In this document: positions 43,352 through 52,754 of the stretch, in pieces
Layout of the letters: each line of letters opens with the position of its first letter
Numbering within the stretch: position 1 is the stretch's first letter
NCBI GenBank assembly: GCA_037443085.1
Contig: JBBIPA010000002.1
Location: 116,296 to 180,295, forward strand
DNA length: 64,000 nt
Direction: 5' to 3'
Source: JBBIPA01 sp037443085
GTDB taxonomy: Bacteria > Chloroflexota > Dehalococcoidia > GIF9 > UBA5629
Notes under the pieces: generated by a model
Database searches by the model: none
What the model was told of the DNA's origin: nothing
What the model saw: the letters and a program-made list of their open reading frames with translations, nothing else
Program-made: the position numbers and the translations under genes

Positions 43352-43810
43352 GGTAATGTCCTCCTCTAAGTCATGAGTGGCCAGGGTGAAAAAACCCAAA
43401 TTCTAAATCCGAAATACCAAACAAATTCAAAAATCGAATATTCAAATACAAAACCACCATCCCAATCCCCAAATGTAGGAATAGACCTTCAGGTCTGGCC
43501 ATCCGCCTTTGGCGGAGAAATTACGCAACCTTTGCATTATTTACTGAAAAGCCTGACGGCCTCCCAGGTTGTCCCGAAATAACAATCATGAGGGACTCGC
43601 TGGTCCCCACTGAGCCCGCGCGGGATCGTCACGCCCCGATTGCATCGGGACTCACGACGACATATTTATTTTTAGGACAGCACGTAAGGTATTATTGTAA
43701 GGGAAGCATACCGACGATGGCAAAATTCCGGGTGATTTGACCTCAGCTACGTTTTGTCGTATAGTCTAACGAAACTTAAAATGGAAAGTTTAAAATAAAG
43801 CTTCGAAGCA
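43352..43810. repeat. Repeat-rich intergenic stretch
   Basis: About 460 bases with no gene. 43395-43470 is a degenerate A-rich run (AAATTC/AAATCC-like units). 43489-43520 holds two small palindromes (GACCTTCAGGTC, CCGCCTTTGGCGG). 43613-43680 is another copy of the dispersed unit (CCCCGATTGCATCGGGACTC, then ACGACATATTTATTTTTAGG), whose end resembles 32554-32594. Confidence 0.6.
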
Positions 43811-44386
43811 ATGAGATACCGCAGCATCAGCCACGATAAACTCGCTCCCATCTGGGCGATTATGATAATCAACCTGCTGGTATTTATTGCCACACTGGTA
43901 TATCGCAAACTTATCTACCTGCTCGGATTGCAGCCGGCCACTTTCCTGGACCAGCCCTGGACTATCATCACCAGCATGTTCACCCACTATGACCTGTGGC
44001 ATATCCTGGCAAATATGCTGATGCTCTATTTCTACGGTAGTTTCCTGTGCCAGTTGCTCGGGAACAGGAACTTTCTCATCATCTATTTCCTGGGAGGAAT
44101 TCTGGGTGGCGTATTCTTTCTGCTCCTGGCGCCTCCTTTCGTCACTGGAATTGGCGCTTCAGGTGCAGTGTTCGCCCTGGGCGGTGCCCTGACAATTTTA
44201 ACACCCAAGCTGCGTGTCTATATCTTCCCCATCCCCGTCCCCATGCCCCTATGGGTGGCAGTAGTCATAGGGTTCTTCATACTAGCAATAATTCCCGGAA
44301 TCGCCTGGCAGGCGCATCTGGGAGGGCTGGTGCTTGGTCTCATTGCCGGCTACTTTTTCCGTCGGAGAGGGCGGATAATATATTAG
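43811..44386 (+). CDS. Rhomboid-family intramembrane serine protease
   Basis: 191 residues, about six transmembrane helices. Catalytic Ser S117 in GIGASGAVFAL and His H169 in AWQAHLGGLVLG; the supporting WHILANM (H64, N68) is present, so the active site looks complete. It cuts transmembrane proteins within the bilayer. Short form without extra domains. Weak ribosome site. Confidence 0.9.
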   Translation: MRYRSISHDKLAPIWAIMIINLLVFIATLVYRKLIYLLGLQPATFLDQPWTIITSMFTHYDLWHILANMLMLYFYGSFLCQLLGNRNFLIIYFLGGILGGVFFLLLAPPFVTGIGASGAVFALGGALTILTPKLRVYIFPIPVPMPLWVAVVIGFFILAIIPGIAWQAHLGGLVLGLIAGYFFRRRGRIIY

Positions 44387-44501
44387 ACTGTTAACCTCTC
44401 ACCCCTGCTCCTCTCTTCCGTTTCCTCACTCGTGGCAATGACATTTCTAGTGTCCACCATTGTGTTATACTTTAGACAAGACGTGTTAGCAGGCTATAGA
44501 A

Positions 44502-45044
44502 TTGACTGATGCCTATCTTGACATAGAGACCACCGGGTTATCCCAGTTGTATGATGACATTACTGTCATTGGCATTTACCTGTGCTCTGATACCGAGGAG
44601 AAGCTGGTACAGCTCTACGGAAGCCAGGTAACCAAGAATAACCTGGTAGCGGCCCTCCAGGGCGTCAGCAGAATCTACACCTATAATGGCAAGAGGTTCG
44701 ACCTTCCCTTCATCGACGCTTTCCTGGGGGTAAACCTGGAGAATGACTTCGGGCACCACGACCTGATGTTTACCTGCTGGGAATACAATCTCAAGGGTGG
44801 CTTCAAGGCGGTGGAGCGCCAGTTACAGATACCTCGCCAGACAGAGGGGCTTAACGGGCTCGATGCCGTGAGGCTATGGTGGCAATATCTGGACAGCTAT
44901 GACGAGGATGCCCTGAATTTGCTGCTGCAATACAACAAAGAGGATGTGATGAACTTGAAGATACTGAGAGAAAGACTGGCTGAACAAGAAAGGTGGCGAG
45001 TAGATAATCTGGAAACACGTTTTGCTGATGCTGAGGTGGTGTGA
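44502..45044 (+). CDS. YprB-like DEDD exonuclease domain protein
   Basis: 180 residues from a TTG at 44502 (upstream AGCAGG). RNase-H-like fold of the RNase_H_2/YprB group: DIET (D7, E9), YNGKRFDLPFI as the second acidic motif and YNKEDVMNLKIL as the last. Acts as a 3'-5' exonuclease by family. Only the nuclease domain is present. Confidence 0.82.
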   Translation: MTDAYLDIETTGLSQLYDDITVIGIYLCSDTEEKLVQLYGSQVTKNNLVAALQGVSRIYTYNGKRFDLPFIDAFLGVNLENDFGHHDLMFTCWEYNLKGGFKAVERQLQIPRQTEGLNGLDAVRLWWQYLDSYDEDALNLLLQYNKEDVMNLKILRERLAEQERWRVDNLETRFADAEVV

Positions 45045-45071
45045 TAAAGTTAACGGTCAAGAGAGCTTCAG

Positions 45072-46238
45072 TTGAAAAACTCCTCCTTGTTGCCCATTAT
45101 CTATCTTACCGGCTTTTTTGGATTCGCCAGCCAAAACCTGCTCGCGCCGGTAATGCCTCTGTATGCTACCAAACTCGGCGCTTCGGTAGCTGAAGTCGGT
45201 TTCATCGTAGCTCTTCTTGCCTATGGCACTGCGCTGTTCATGATCCCTTTCGGCCTGTTATCCGACAGATTTGGACGGCGCACCTACTTCGTTATCGGCT
45301 TTGTTATTCTTACCCTGTCTCCCGTGCTTTACATCTGGACTACCAATCCAGTGCAGCTTTCCATAGTGCGAGCTTTGAACGGAGTAGGAGCTGCTGCTCA
45401 GATACCAACGACCATTGCCACAGTGCTTGACTTAGCACCGGAAGAGCAACGAGGCAGGACAATGGGCTGGTATACCACCGCCACCCAGTGCGGCCTGATG
45501 ATAGGTCCTGTACTGGGGGGATACATATTGAATGTTCTGGGCTTTACTGCTGCCTTCATCGGCAGTAGCCTTCTGGCATTCATAGGGCTGGCTATTATTC
45601 TATGGCAATTTAATCGTATCCCGTGTCGAGAGCATGCAGAGTTCAGTGCCAACCAATCCTGGAACTGGTTGAAACAAAGAAACCTCTATGGCGGCTTGCT
45701 GGCACCTCTTACTTTAGCTGTTGGAGTGGGCACGCTCGGCGCCTTTATACCGCTCTATGGCGCAGGCTTCGGCATAAACGCCACAGGCGCCGGCTTAATC
45801 ATCACTCTTTCCTTTGCCAGCTCGGCCGTGTTGAGGTTACCGGCAGGCACCTTTTCCGATAAAGTCGGCAGGCAGCCTTTGATCATGGGGGGACTGGTGC
45901 TGGCAGCCGTCTCCATAACTCTTATCTCGCAGTTTCACAGTCTGATACTACTGAGCATCATCGCTCTTTGCTTCGGTGCGTCACAGGGTATCATTCAGCC
46001 ATCGGGTATGGCATTGGTCGCCGACCTTTCTCCGAAAAAAGCCAAGGGTTTGGGAATGGCTATGTTTACTACTGCCTTCCAGACCGGCTATGCTGTTGGT
46101 CCTACAGCTATGGGGGCAGTGGCAGAAAAAAGCAATTTTGAAACCATGTTCATCGTTTGCGGTTTGAGCCTGGCTCTGGGCTTGCTCATTATCTTTATCC
46201 TGTTCCGCACCAGCCGAAAAACAGAGGCAGCGATATAG
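45072..46238 (+). CDS. MFS transporter
   Basis: 388 residues from a TTG at 45072, 27 bases after the exonuclease stop. About 12 helices. MFS motif A is GLLSDRFGRRTYF, repeated in the second half as GTFSDKVGRQPLI. The short loops and size fit drug/metabolite exporters. Substrate unknown. Confidence 0.82.
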   Translation: MKNSSLLPIIYLTGFFGFASQNLLAPVMPLYATKLGASVAEVGFIVALLAYGTALFMIPFGLLSDRFGRRTYFVIGFVILTLSPVLYIWTTNPVQLSIVRALNGVGAAAQIPTTIATVLDLAPEEQRGRTMGWYTTATQCGLMIGPVLGGYILNVLGFTAAFIGSSLLAFIGLAIILWQFNRIPCREHAEFSANQSWNWLKQRNLYGGLLAPLTLAVGVGTLGAFIPLYGAGFGINATGAGLIITLSFASSAVLRLPAGTFSDKVGRQPLIMGGLVLAAVSITLISQFHSLILLSIIALCFGASQGIIQPSGMALVADLSPKKAKGLGMAMFTTAFQTGYAVGPTAMGAVAEKSNFETMFIVCGLSLALGLLIIFILFRTSRKTEAAI

Positions 46239-46281
46239 AAATGACTTAATAGTTTACCAGTGGAACGGGGCTTTGACAGCT

Positions 46282-47757
46282 CTAGGGGTTGAAGATTTTG
46301 GCAGCGGCTTCAGCGATGCCTACGAAGCCACCGGGGATGACGCCGAGCAGGAACACCAGCACGCAGCATAAGCCCAGGGCGACACGCAGCGCAGCCGATG
46401 ATGGCACTTTCTCCTCAGAGGTGGGGGCACCTACCCACATCGTCTTGACCACTCTAAGATAGTAGAAAGCCGAGATAACGCTGTTGACCACGGCAACAAT
46501 GACCAGCCAGAGCAAGCCAACCTTCACTGCGCCGCTGAAGATGTAGATTTTAGCGATGAGTCCTCCAGTGGGAGGCAAGCCAATTAAAGAGATGAGGCAG
46601 AAGCTCAAAGCCAGCGCTAGGAGCGGAGCCCGCTTGATCATGCCGGTAAAGTCATTGATTTCATCGCTGTTAACCTTGTTGGTGATGGCGATGATGGCGA
46701 AAAAGGCGCCGAGGTTGGTGACCACATAGCTCATGAGGAAGAAAATCAGCCCGCTGCGCCCAGCGAAAGCATCAGTAGATGCCATGCCTACGGTTGCCAG
46801 ACCGACCATGAGGTAACCGGCCTGGGCGATGCTGGAGTAACCGAACAGGCGCTTAATATTGCTCTGGAACAGGGCAGCTACGTTACCTGCGGTCATAGTG
46901 ATGGCGCTGAGGACGGCGATAATCATGCCCCAATCGGCGCTCAGCCAGGTGGGCTGACCAAAGAGCACGAGCATGACGCGGGTGATGACGGCGAAACCAG
47001 CAGCTTTGCTGGCAACGGAGAGATAGGCGGTGACCGGCGTGGGTGCTCCCTCATAGACATCAGGCACCCACATCTGGAAGGGGAAGCTGGCAATCTTGAA
47101 GCCGAAGCCGGCGATGAGCAGGATGATGCCCATGAGCAATGCCGGGTTTTGCAGGATGCTGTTAATGGGCAGTGATTCCAAGATGCCAGCAGCGCAGGCC
47201 AGGCAGGTCTTGCCGGTGATGCCGAAGACAAACGCCATTCCATAGAGCAGCACGGCTGAAGCCACAGCGCCGAGCAACAGGTATTTGAGTCCCGATTCTG
47301 TGGACTTTTTATCTTTCAAGAAGGTGGTCAGCACATAGAGGGAGATACCGCTCAGCTCCAGAGCCACGTACAGGGAAATCATGTCGGCGGCAGCAGTGAG
47401 GAACATCATGCCCAGAGCTGACAACAGCACCAGGGCGTAGTATTCGCCCTGGAATCTGTCAAATTTGCTGACGTAGTCCTGGGAAGCCAGAATCACCAGG
47501 CCAGCAGCCACGGCCAGCAGCAGCTTGAAGAACAGGGCAAAGGGGTCAAGCGCCAGGGTGCCGAAGAAGATGCTGTTGGGAGAGGCGCCCCACAGTGAAA
47601 TGGTGAAACCAGCGGAAACGATTAAGCCAGCGATGCTGACATAAGCCAGAGCCTTCTTCTGCTTCACGAACAGGTCAAGCAAAATAACCAGCAGCGCAAA
47701 AAACAGCACAGTCAGCTCTGGTGCTATGAACGGCAGCTCAGCAATCAGCATTTTCAT
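46282..47757 (-). CDS. nuoN: Complex I subunit N
   Basis: 491 residues, antiporter-like membrane subunit with about 14 helices (Proton_antipo_M region PTPVTAYLSVASKAAGFAV). Part of the proton-pumping arm. Last gene of the operon, 3 bases after nuoM. Confidence 0.95.
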   Translation of the reverse strand: MKMLIAELPFIAPELTVLFFALLVILLDLFVKQKKALAYVSIAGLIVSAGFTISLWGASPNSIFFGTLALDPFALFFKLLLAVAAGLVILASQDYVSKFDRFQGEYYALVLLSALGMMFLTAAADMISLYVALELSGISLYVLTTFLKDKKSTESGLKYLLLGAVASAVLLYGMAFVFGITGKTCLACAAGILESLPINSILQNPALLMGIILLIAGFGFKIASFPFQMWVPDVYEGAPTPVTAYLSVASKAAGFAVITRVMLVLFGQPTWLSADWGMIIAVLSAITMTAGNVAALFQSNIKRLFGYSSIAQAGYLMVGLATVGMASTDAFAGRSGLIFFLMSYVVTNLGAFFAIIAITNKVNSDEINDFTGMIKRAPLLALALSFCLISLIGLPPTGGLIAKIYIFSGAVKVGLLWLVIVAVVNSVISAFYYLRVVKTMWVGAPTSEEKVPSSAALRVALGLCCVLVFLLGVIPGGFVGIAEAAAKIFNP

Positions 47758-47760
47758 GGT

Positions 47761-49251
47761 TTACATACCTATTACTTTCATTATTGGTTCGATGCCCAGC
47801 CTGATAACGTTGGTCAGGATAGCCGGGTAGATGCCGACCAGCAGGATGGCGGCAACGAAACAGAAGATACATATTTTTTCCACGTTATCGGCATCAGGCA
47901 CACCGTTGAATTTATCCAGCGGCGGGCCGTAGAAGACCCTCTGCAACATCCACAGAATGTAGCCGGCGGTAAAGACAACGCCGACCACGCCCAGGATGGT
48001 ATAAATCTGGATGCCGGCGAAGGCGGTACTGGTGAAACAGCCCACAAAGGTAATAAACTCGGCAGCGAAGCCGCTGGTGCCGGGCAAACCGAGCGATGCT
48101 AGGCCAGCAATACTGAAGATAACCACGATGACCGGCATCTGCCGGGCCAATCCGCCGAGGTTATTAAGGTTGCGGTCATGAGTCTTCTCGTAAACCAGAC
48201 CCACCATGGCGAAGAGAAGTCCAGTGATGATGCCATGGCTGAACATCTGGAGGGCAGCGCCGGTAAGGCTGATCTCGGTGAGGGCGAAGATGCCCAGTAG
48301 TACATATCCCATGTGGCTGACACTACTGTAGGCAATCAGCCGTTTCAAATCGGTTTGCCTCATGGTTACCCAGGCGCCGTAAAGCACGCCGATGATGGCT
48401 AATGCTGCCAGTATCGGCGCAGCCTGCCTGGCGACATCGGGCAATACGCTGACGACGAGGCGAATCATACCATAACCGCCCATCTTAAGCAGGGCACCCG
48501 CCAGGATGACACTGACTGCGGTGGGAGCGTCGGTATGGGCGTCGGGCAGCCAGGTGTGGAACGGGAACATGGGCAGCTTGATGGCGAAGCCGATGAACAG
48601 CAGGAAGAACATGGCGACCAGCGGGATAACCGGTTGGGCGATGGCTATCTTGCTGGCCACCTCCATGACACCGAAACTGCCAGTGGTGAAGTACACGCTC
48701 AAAATGCCAGCCAGCATCATGGCGCTGCCGATAAGCGTGTATATCACATACTTGATAGAGGAATACTCTTTTCTACCGCTGCCCCATATTGAAATTAGGA
48801 AGTACATGGGAATAAGCTCCAGTTCCCAGAACAGGAAGAACAGGATGAGGTCTAGAGAGCAGAAGACGCCCAGGATGCTGGTCTCCAGAAGCAGCAGCCA
48901 GATGAAATACTCGCGGGGTCTTAGCTGGATTTTCCATGATACCAGCACCGAGAGGAAGCCGAGGAAGGTCATCAATATAACCAGAGGCAGGCTCAAGCCG
49001 TCAACGCCGAGATGATAGAAGCAGTTGATGGCGGGTATCCAGGGTAGCTTCTCCTCGAACTGTATTCTGCCGATGGCTCCATCGGAGCGGTCGAAAAGGC
49101 AGAACACAACTATGGACAGGGCAAAAGAAGCCAGGGTAAAGATAAGCGCCGTATACTTTATGGCTTTTACCCTGTCTTTAGGCAATAAAGCAATAATAAT
49201 CAGCCCTATCAGGGGAAGCACCAGTATGGTTGTCAAATAATACGAGTTCAA
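47761..49251 (-). CDS. nuoM: Complex I subunit M
   Basis: 496 residues, antiporter-like subunit. Lys/Glu channel residues in the helix ELELIPMYFLI and the segment AHTDAPTAVSVILAGALLK are the family marks. Proton pumping arm. 11 bases after nuoL. Confidence 0.96.
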   Translation of the reverse strand: MNSYYLTTILVLPLIGLIIIALLPKDRVKAIKYTALIFTLASFALSIVVFCLFDRSDGAIGRIQFEEKLPWIPAINCFYHLGVDGLSLPLVILMTFLGFLSVLVSWKIQLRPREYFIWLLLLETSILGVFCSLDLILFFLFWELELIPMYFLISIWGSGRKEYSSIKYVIYTLIGSAMMLAGILSVYFTTGSFGVMEVASKIAIAQPVIPLVAMFFLLFIGFAIKLPMFPFHTWLPDAHTDAPTAVSVILAGALLKMGGYGMIRLVVSVLPDVARQAAPILAALAIIGVLYGAWVTMRQTDLKRLIAYSSVSHMGYVLLGIFALTEISLTGAALQMFSHGIITGLLFAMVGLVYEKTHDRNLNNLGGLARQMPVIVVIFSIAGLASLGLPGTSGFAAEFITFVGCFTSTAFAGIQIYTILGVVGVVFTAGYILWMLQRVFYGPPLDKFNGVPDADNVEKICIFCFVAAILLVGIYPAILTNVIRLGIEPIMKVIGM

Positions 49252-49262
49252 GTCAGCTTACC

Positions 49263-51176
49263 TCAACCAAAGATAAATACACATATGGCAATGGCAACGA
49301 TGCCCAGTATAATAGTCATAGCATAGATTTGCAGTTGCCCCGTCTGAGCCTGGCGTATGGCCCTGCTGGCAGCTCCGGTGCCCTGGGCAACACCATTCAC
49401 GGCGCCGTCAACCACGCGAGCGTCGAACCATGCCAGCCCCCGGAAAATGCTGTTTAATAGTACTGCCCTGACAATCACGTTCTCGTAGAGCTCATCAAGG
49501 AAGTACTTTCGCGAGAACAGTATATAGATGGGTTTGAAGATTCTGCCCACCGCCTCAGCGGAAATCCACTTAGCACCGTACATGGCATACGCCAGCAGAA
49601 TACCTAAAATAGCTATAGCCAGTGCAATCAGGGGTTTGGGATGGGTGAGAACACCGAAGAAGCCTTCAAGGAAGCTGTGCTTTACCTCGCCATGACCCAT
49701 GAAAGCACTAAATAAACCGGTCACATTCAGCCATCCTGATATGACCGAGGGGATAGCCAGCAGAACCAGAGGAATCACCATCACCTTTGCTGATTCGTGG
49801 GGACCATGCGACTCGTGGCTGCTGTGTCCATGCTCTGAAGGCGCTCCGCCCCGGTACTTGCCGCCAAAGGTCATGAAGATAGCTCTGAACATGTAGAAGG
49901 CGGTCATGAAAACAGTGATCATAGCCAGGATAAAGAGTACCGGGTTTTGCATGGCGGAGACTACGATTTCATCCTTGCTCCAGAAACCAGAGAATGGCCA
50001 GATGCCGGCGAGGCTGAGCGAGCCGATAAGAAAGGTAGCAAATGTCCAGGGCATAACTTTACGCAAACCGCCCATTAGCCTCATATCGAATGTGCCGGTG
50101 CCATGATTAACACTGCCGGCGCCCAAGAACAGCAGTGCTTTGAAGAAGGCATGATTGAACAGGTGGAAAATGCCGATGGCAACACCGCCTGTACCCAGAC
50201 CCAGCATCATATAGCCAAGCTGGCTGATGGTGGAGTACGCCAGGACTCGCTTGATATCGTTCATCACCAGACCCATGCTGGCAGCAAATATGGCAGTTAC
50301 GGCGCCAATAATTGCTACCGTAGTAAGAGCCGCTGGAGCATGCTCGAACATAGGATAGGTACGAGCTACCAGGAAGACGCCGGCGGCAACCATGGTGGCG
50401 GCATGGATTAAAGCGCTGACCGGAGTCGGACCTTCCATGGCATCGGGTAACCAGGTGTGGAGTGGGAACTGTGCTGATTTACCCATGGCTCCCATGAAGA
50501 TGCCCAGGGCAGCCCAGGTGAGTACCGTGCCACCCAGCGTTCCAGCCAGAACCAGCTCATGAATGTGTTCAATATCGAAGGTATGAGTATTGGCGAAAAT
50601 CAGCAGGATGGCAGCCAGGAAACCCAGGTCACCAAATCGGGTGACGATAAAGGCTTTCTTGGCGGCATCGGCCGCAGAAGGACGATGGAACCAGAAACCG
50701 ATGAGCAGGTAGGAGCCTAACCCAACGCCTTCCCAGAACAGGAATACCATAAGCAGGCTGGAGCCGGTAACCAGGCCCAGCATGCAGCCGGTGAACAGGG
50801 ACATGAAGGCGTAGTAGCGATGGTAGCCGGTGTCGCCGGCCATATAGCCCTGAGAGTAAATCTGCACCATGAGGCTGACGCTGGTGACCACCACCAGCAT
50901 GACGGCAGTCAGGGCATCAACCAGCAAGCCCACGCTGAACTCAAACTCACCGATGGTGAGCCAGTGAAGGCTGGGTATCTCCAGCTTAAGCTGTGGCGTG
51001 CTCATTACCTCTATCAATACCCAGATAGAGAGCATAAAGGCAATGCCAATAGCGGTTATGGTCACATAGCCACTAATCCTGGGGCGATGGTTGAAGAAAG
51101 GCCTCAAGATAAAGGCGATAATGATAAGTGAGAGGAAGGGCAAGCCCAGTATTATCCAGGGAATTTGGTGTGGCAT
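49263..51176 (-). CDS. nuoL: Complex I subunit L
   Basis: 637 residues, the distal antiporter-like subunit with the long C-terminal lateral helix region. Family core GPTPVSALIHAATMVAAGVF. A His-rich loop (EHGHSSHESHGPHE) lies near residue 447. The ATG shares one base with the stop of the 64-residue gene (TAATG). Confidence 0.96.
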   Translation of the reverse strand: MPHQIPWIILGLPFLSLIIIAFILRPFFNHRPRISGYVTITAIGIAFMLSIWVLIEVMSTPQLKLEIPSLHWLTIGEFEFSVGLLVDALTAVMLVVVTSVSLMVQIYSQGYMAGDTGYHRYYAFMSLFTGCMLGLVTGSSLLMVFLFWEGVGLGSYLLIGFWFHRPSAADAAKKAFIVTRFGDLGFLAAILLIFANTHTFDIEHIHELVLAGTLGGTVLTWAALGIFMGAMGKSAQFPLHTWLPDAMEGPTPVSALIHAATMVAAGVFLVARTYPMFEHAPAALTTVAIIGAVTAIFAASMGLVMNDIKRVLAYSTISQLGYMMLGLGTGGVAIGIFHLFNHAFFKALLFLGAGSVNHGTGTFDMRLMGGLRKVMPWTFATFLIGSLSLAGIWPFSGFWSKDEIVVSAMQNPVLFILAMITVFMTAFYMFRAIFMTFGGKYRGGAPSEHGHSSHESHGPHESAKVMVIPLVLLAIPSVISGWLNVTGLFSAFMGHGEVKHSFLEGFFGVLTHPKPLIALAIAILGILLAYAMYGAKWISAEAVGRIFKPIYILFSRKYFLDELYENVIVRAVLLNSIFRGLAWFDARVVDGAVNGVAQGTGAASRAIRQAQTGQLQIYAMTIILGIVAIAICVFIFG

Positions 51177-51370
51177 TAGAGTCTCCTTAAGATCTCCTCG
51201 ACAACATGGACTTTCTCCTGGGACACCAGTACGTGATATGACGACAGCTCTTTGGGCCTGGATTTGCCCGGCTCAGGCAATATCCGTGTTGGTATACCCT
51301 CGCCCTCAAAGAACTCCTTCCACATCTCCGCCAGTATTAAATTAGGTGCGCTTTTCACTTGAACCCACAT
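51176..51370 (-). CDS. DUF2007-like 64-residue protein inside the nuo operon
   Basis: 64 residues, ferredoxin-like small fold by pattern (VQVKSAPNLILAEMWKEFFE, then GIPTRIL and VHVVEEILRRL). It resembles the protein at 8565-8786. It lies between nuoK and nuoL and is coupled to nuoL by TAATG, so it is translated with complex I. No cysteines. It could be an assembly or regulatory part; function unknown. Confidence 0.7.
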   Translation of the reverse strand: MWVQVKSAPNLILAEMWKEFFEGEGIPTRILPEPGKSRPKELSSYHVLVSQEKVHVVEEILRRL

Positions 51371-51380
51371 AGTTAGCTCT

Positions 51381-51692
51381 CTACCATTTTGTTAAATCGA
51401 ACTTATCCACGCTGATGGTTTTGTGATTGCGGTAGATAGTAATGATAATGGCTATGCCCACAGCAGCCTCGGCGGCAGCCACTGCTATGACAAAGATGGC
51501 AAAGACGTGCCCGGTGAGCGCCAACGGCGTCACATAGCGCGAGAAAGCCACCAGGGCAATGTTGACAGCATTCAGCATGATTTCGACGCACATTAAAATA
51601 ATCACGGCATTACGCTTGGCCAGCACGCCGTATAAGCCAAGCGAGAAAAGAATCGCTGATAACACTAAATAATGTACTAAGCCCACTGTCAT
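51381..51692 (-). CDS. nuoK: Complex I subunit K
   Basis: 103 residues, three helices. Conserved glutamates in helices 2 and 3 are present (MCVEIMLNAVNIALVAF and AAAEAAVGIAI). Membrane arm, 4 bases after nuoJ. Confidence 0.95.
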   Translation of the reverse strand: MTVGLVHYLVLSAILFSLGLYGVLAKRNAVIILMCVEIMLNAVNIALVAFSRYVTPLALTGHVFAIFVIAVAAAEAAVGIAIIITIYRNHKTISVDKFDLTKW

Positions 51693-51696
51693 GCGA

Positions 51697-52185
51697 TTAT
51701 TTCTCCCTTATGAGCACGATGGCTCCTAATACTGCTGTGAGCAGCAAGATGGCAGTGATTTCCACGGGTAACAGGAAGCCGCCTTCGGCAAACAGCATTT
51801 GCCCTATTATCTCCGGTGTTTTTTCTACCGGTGGCTTGTCACTGATCGTCCATTTAGTATTGATGGCGGTGAACGTCAGAGTGATTACCAGCAGTATACC
51901 GACGATGATAGCAGGTATGCGGAACTTTCCCGAAGGATTCCCCTTGTGGACGTCACGGGTGAGCATGATGCCCACTATCAGCAGAATGGAGATGGCACCA
52001 ACGTAGACCAGAATCTGTACCACTGCCAGGAAGTCGGCGTGAAGTGTGATGTAGATGCCGGCGATGACCAGGAAGAGCAGAATCAGCGCCAGAGCTGCCC
52101 TGAAGACATCGCGGAGGAATATCACCGCCAGAGCTGCGGCGATGCTGATAATTGCCAGTATCCAGAAGACAATATCAAACACCAT
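51697..52185 (-). CDS. nuoJ: Complex I subunit J
   Basis: 162 residues from the ATG at 52185 (MVFDIVFWILAI), which shares one base with the nuoI stop (TGATG); a start 12 bases upstream is less likely. Five helices, with LVYVGAISILLIVGIML as the pi-bulge helix signature. Confidence 0.94.
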   Translation of the reverse strand: MVFDIVFWILAIISIAAALAVIFLRDVFRAALALILLFLVIAGIYITLHADFLAVVQILVYVGAISILLIVGIMLTRDVHKGNPSGKFRIPAIIVGILLVITLTFTAINTKWTISDKPPVEKTPEIIGQMLFAEGGFLLPVEITAILLLTAVLGAIVLIREK

Positions 52186-52754
52186 CAAACACCCCAACCT
52201 CTCTTTTTGCTCAGGGACAGGAAGCTTAATTTCTGTCCGCCTTCTTCCTTCTTCTTATCGCTATATATCAACAGGCTCTGTTTGGGCAGAGTGGCTTCAA
52301 CCTTGGGGCGGAAGTAGCCGCTGGGCTGCCTGATATCCGATGGCATCAGGTCTGCCTTGCTCAGCACCAGGTCGCCGCGACGATATTGGGAGCGCTCATA
52401 ACTCATGCCCATAGCCAGTGCCTCGTAAGGGCAGGACTCGATGCATAAGCCGCAGAACATGCAGCGGCCAGTGTCTATTTCAAATTTATCAACTAAATAC
52501 CTGTTTTCCTCGCCATCACGGTGGGTAACTATCTCAATGTTTCCCTGAGGGCAGCTCTTGGCGCAGGTAGCGCAGCCGGTGCATCTGTCGATGAACCACA
52601 CCAGATCGTTGCCTCGGATGCGCCGTGAGACAATCAGCTTTTCTTCGGGGTATTGCACGGTGAGCGGGGAACGGAATAGATGCTTCAGCGTCAATACCAT
52701 TCCCTTGGCAATACCGATTCCGTATCTTTCAAACTTCAACTCGGCCGCCTCCAA
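52185..52754 (-). CDS. nuoI: Complex I subunit I, two 4Fe-4S clusters
   Basis: 189 residues. Clusters N6a and N6b are bound by CTGCATCAKSC (C58, C61, C64, C68) and CMFCGLCIESC (C98, C101, C104, C108). They pass electrons to NuoB. Start uncertain: the ATG at 52754 lies inside the end of nuoH (26-base overlap). Confidence 0.94.
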   Translation of the reverse strand: MEAAELKFERYGIGIAKGMVLTLKHLFRSPLTVQYPEEKLIVSRRIRGNDLVWFIDRCTGCATCAKSCPQGNIEIVTHRDGEENRYLVDKFEIDTGRCMFCGLCIESCPYEALAMGMSYERSQYRRGDLVLSKADLMPSDIRQPSGYFRPKVEATLPKQSLLIYSDKKKEEGGQKLSFLSLSKKRGWGV

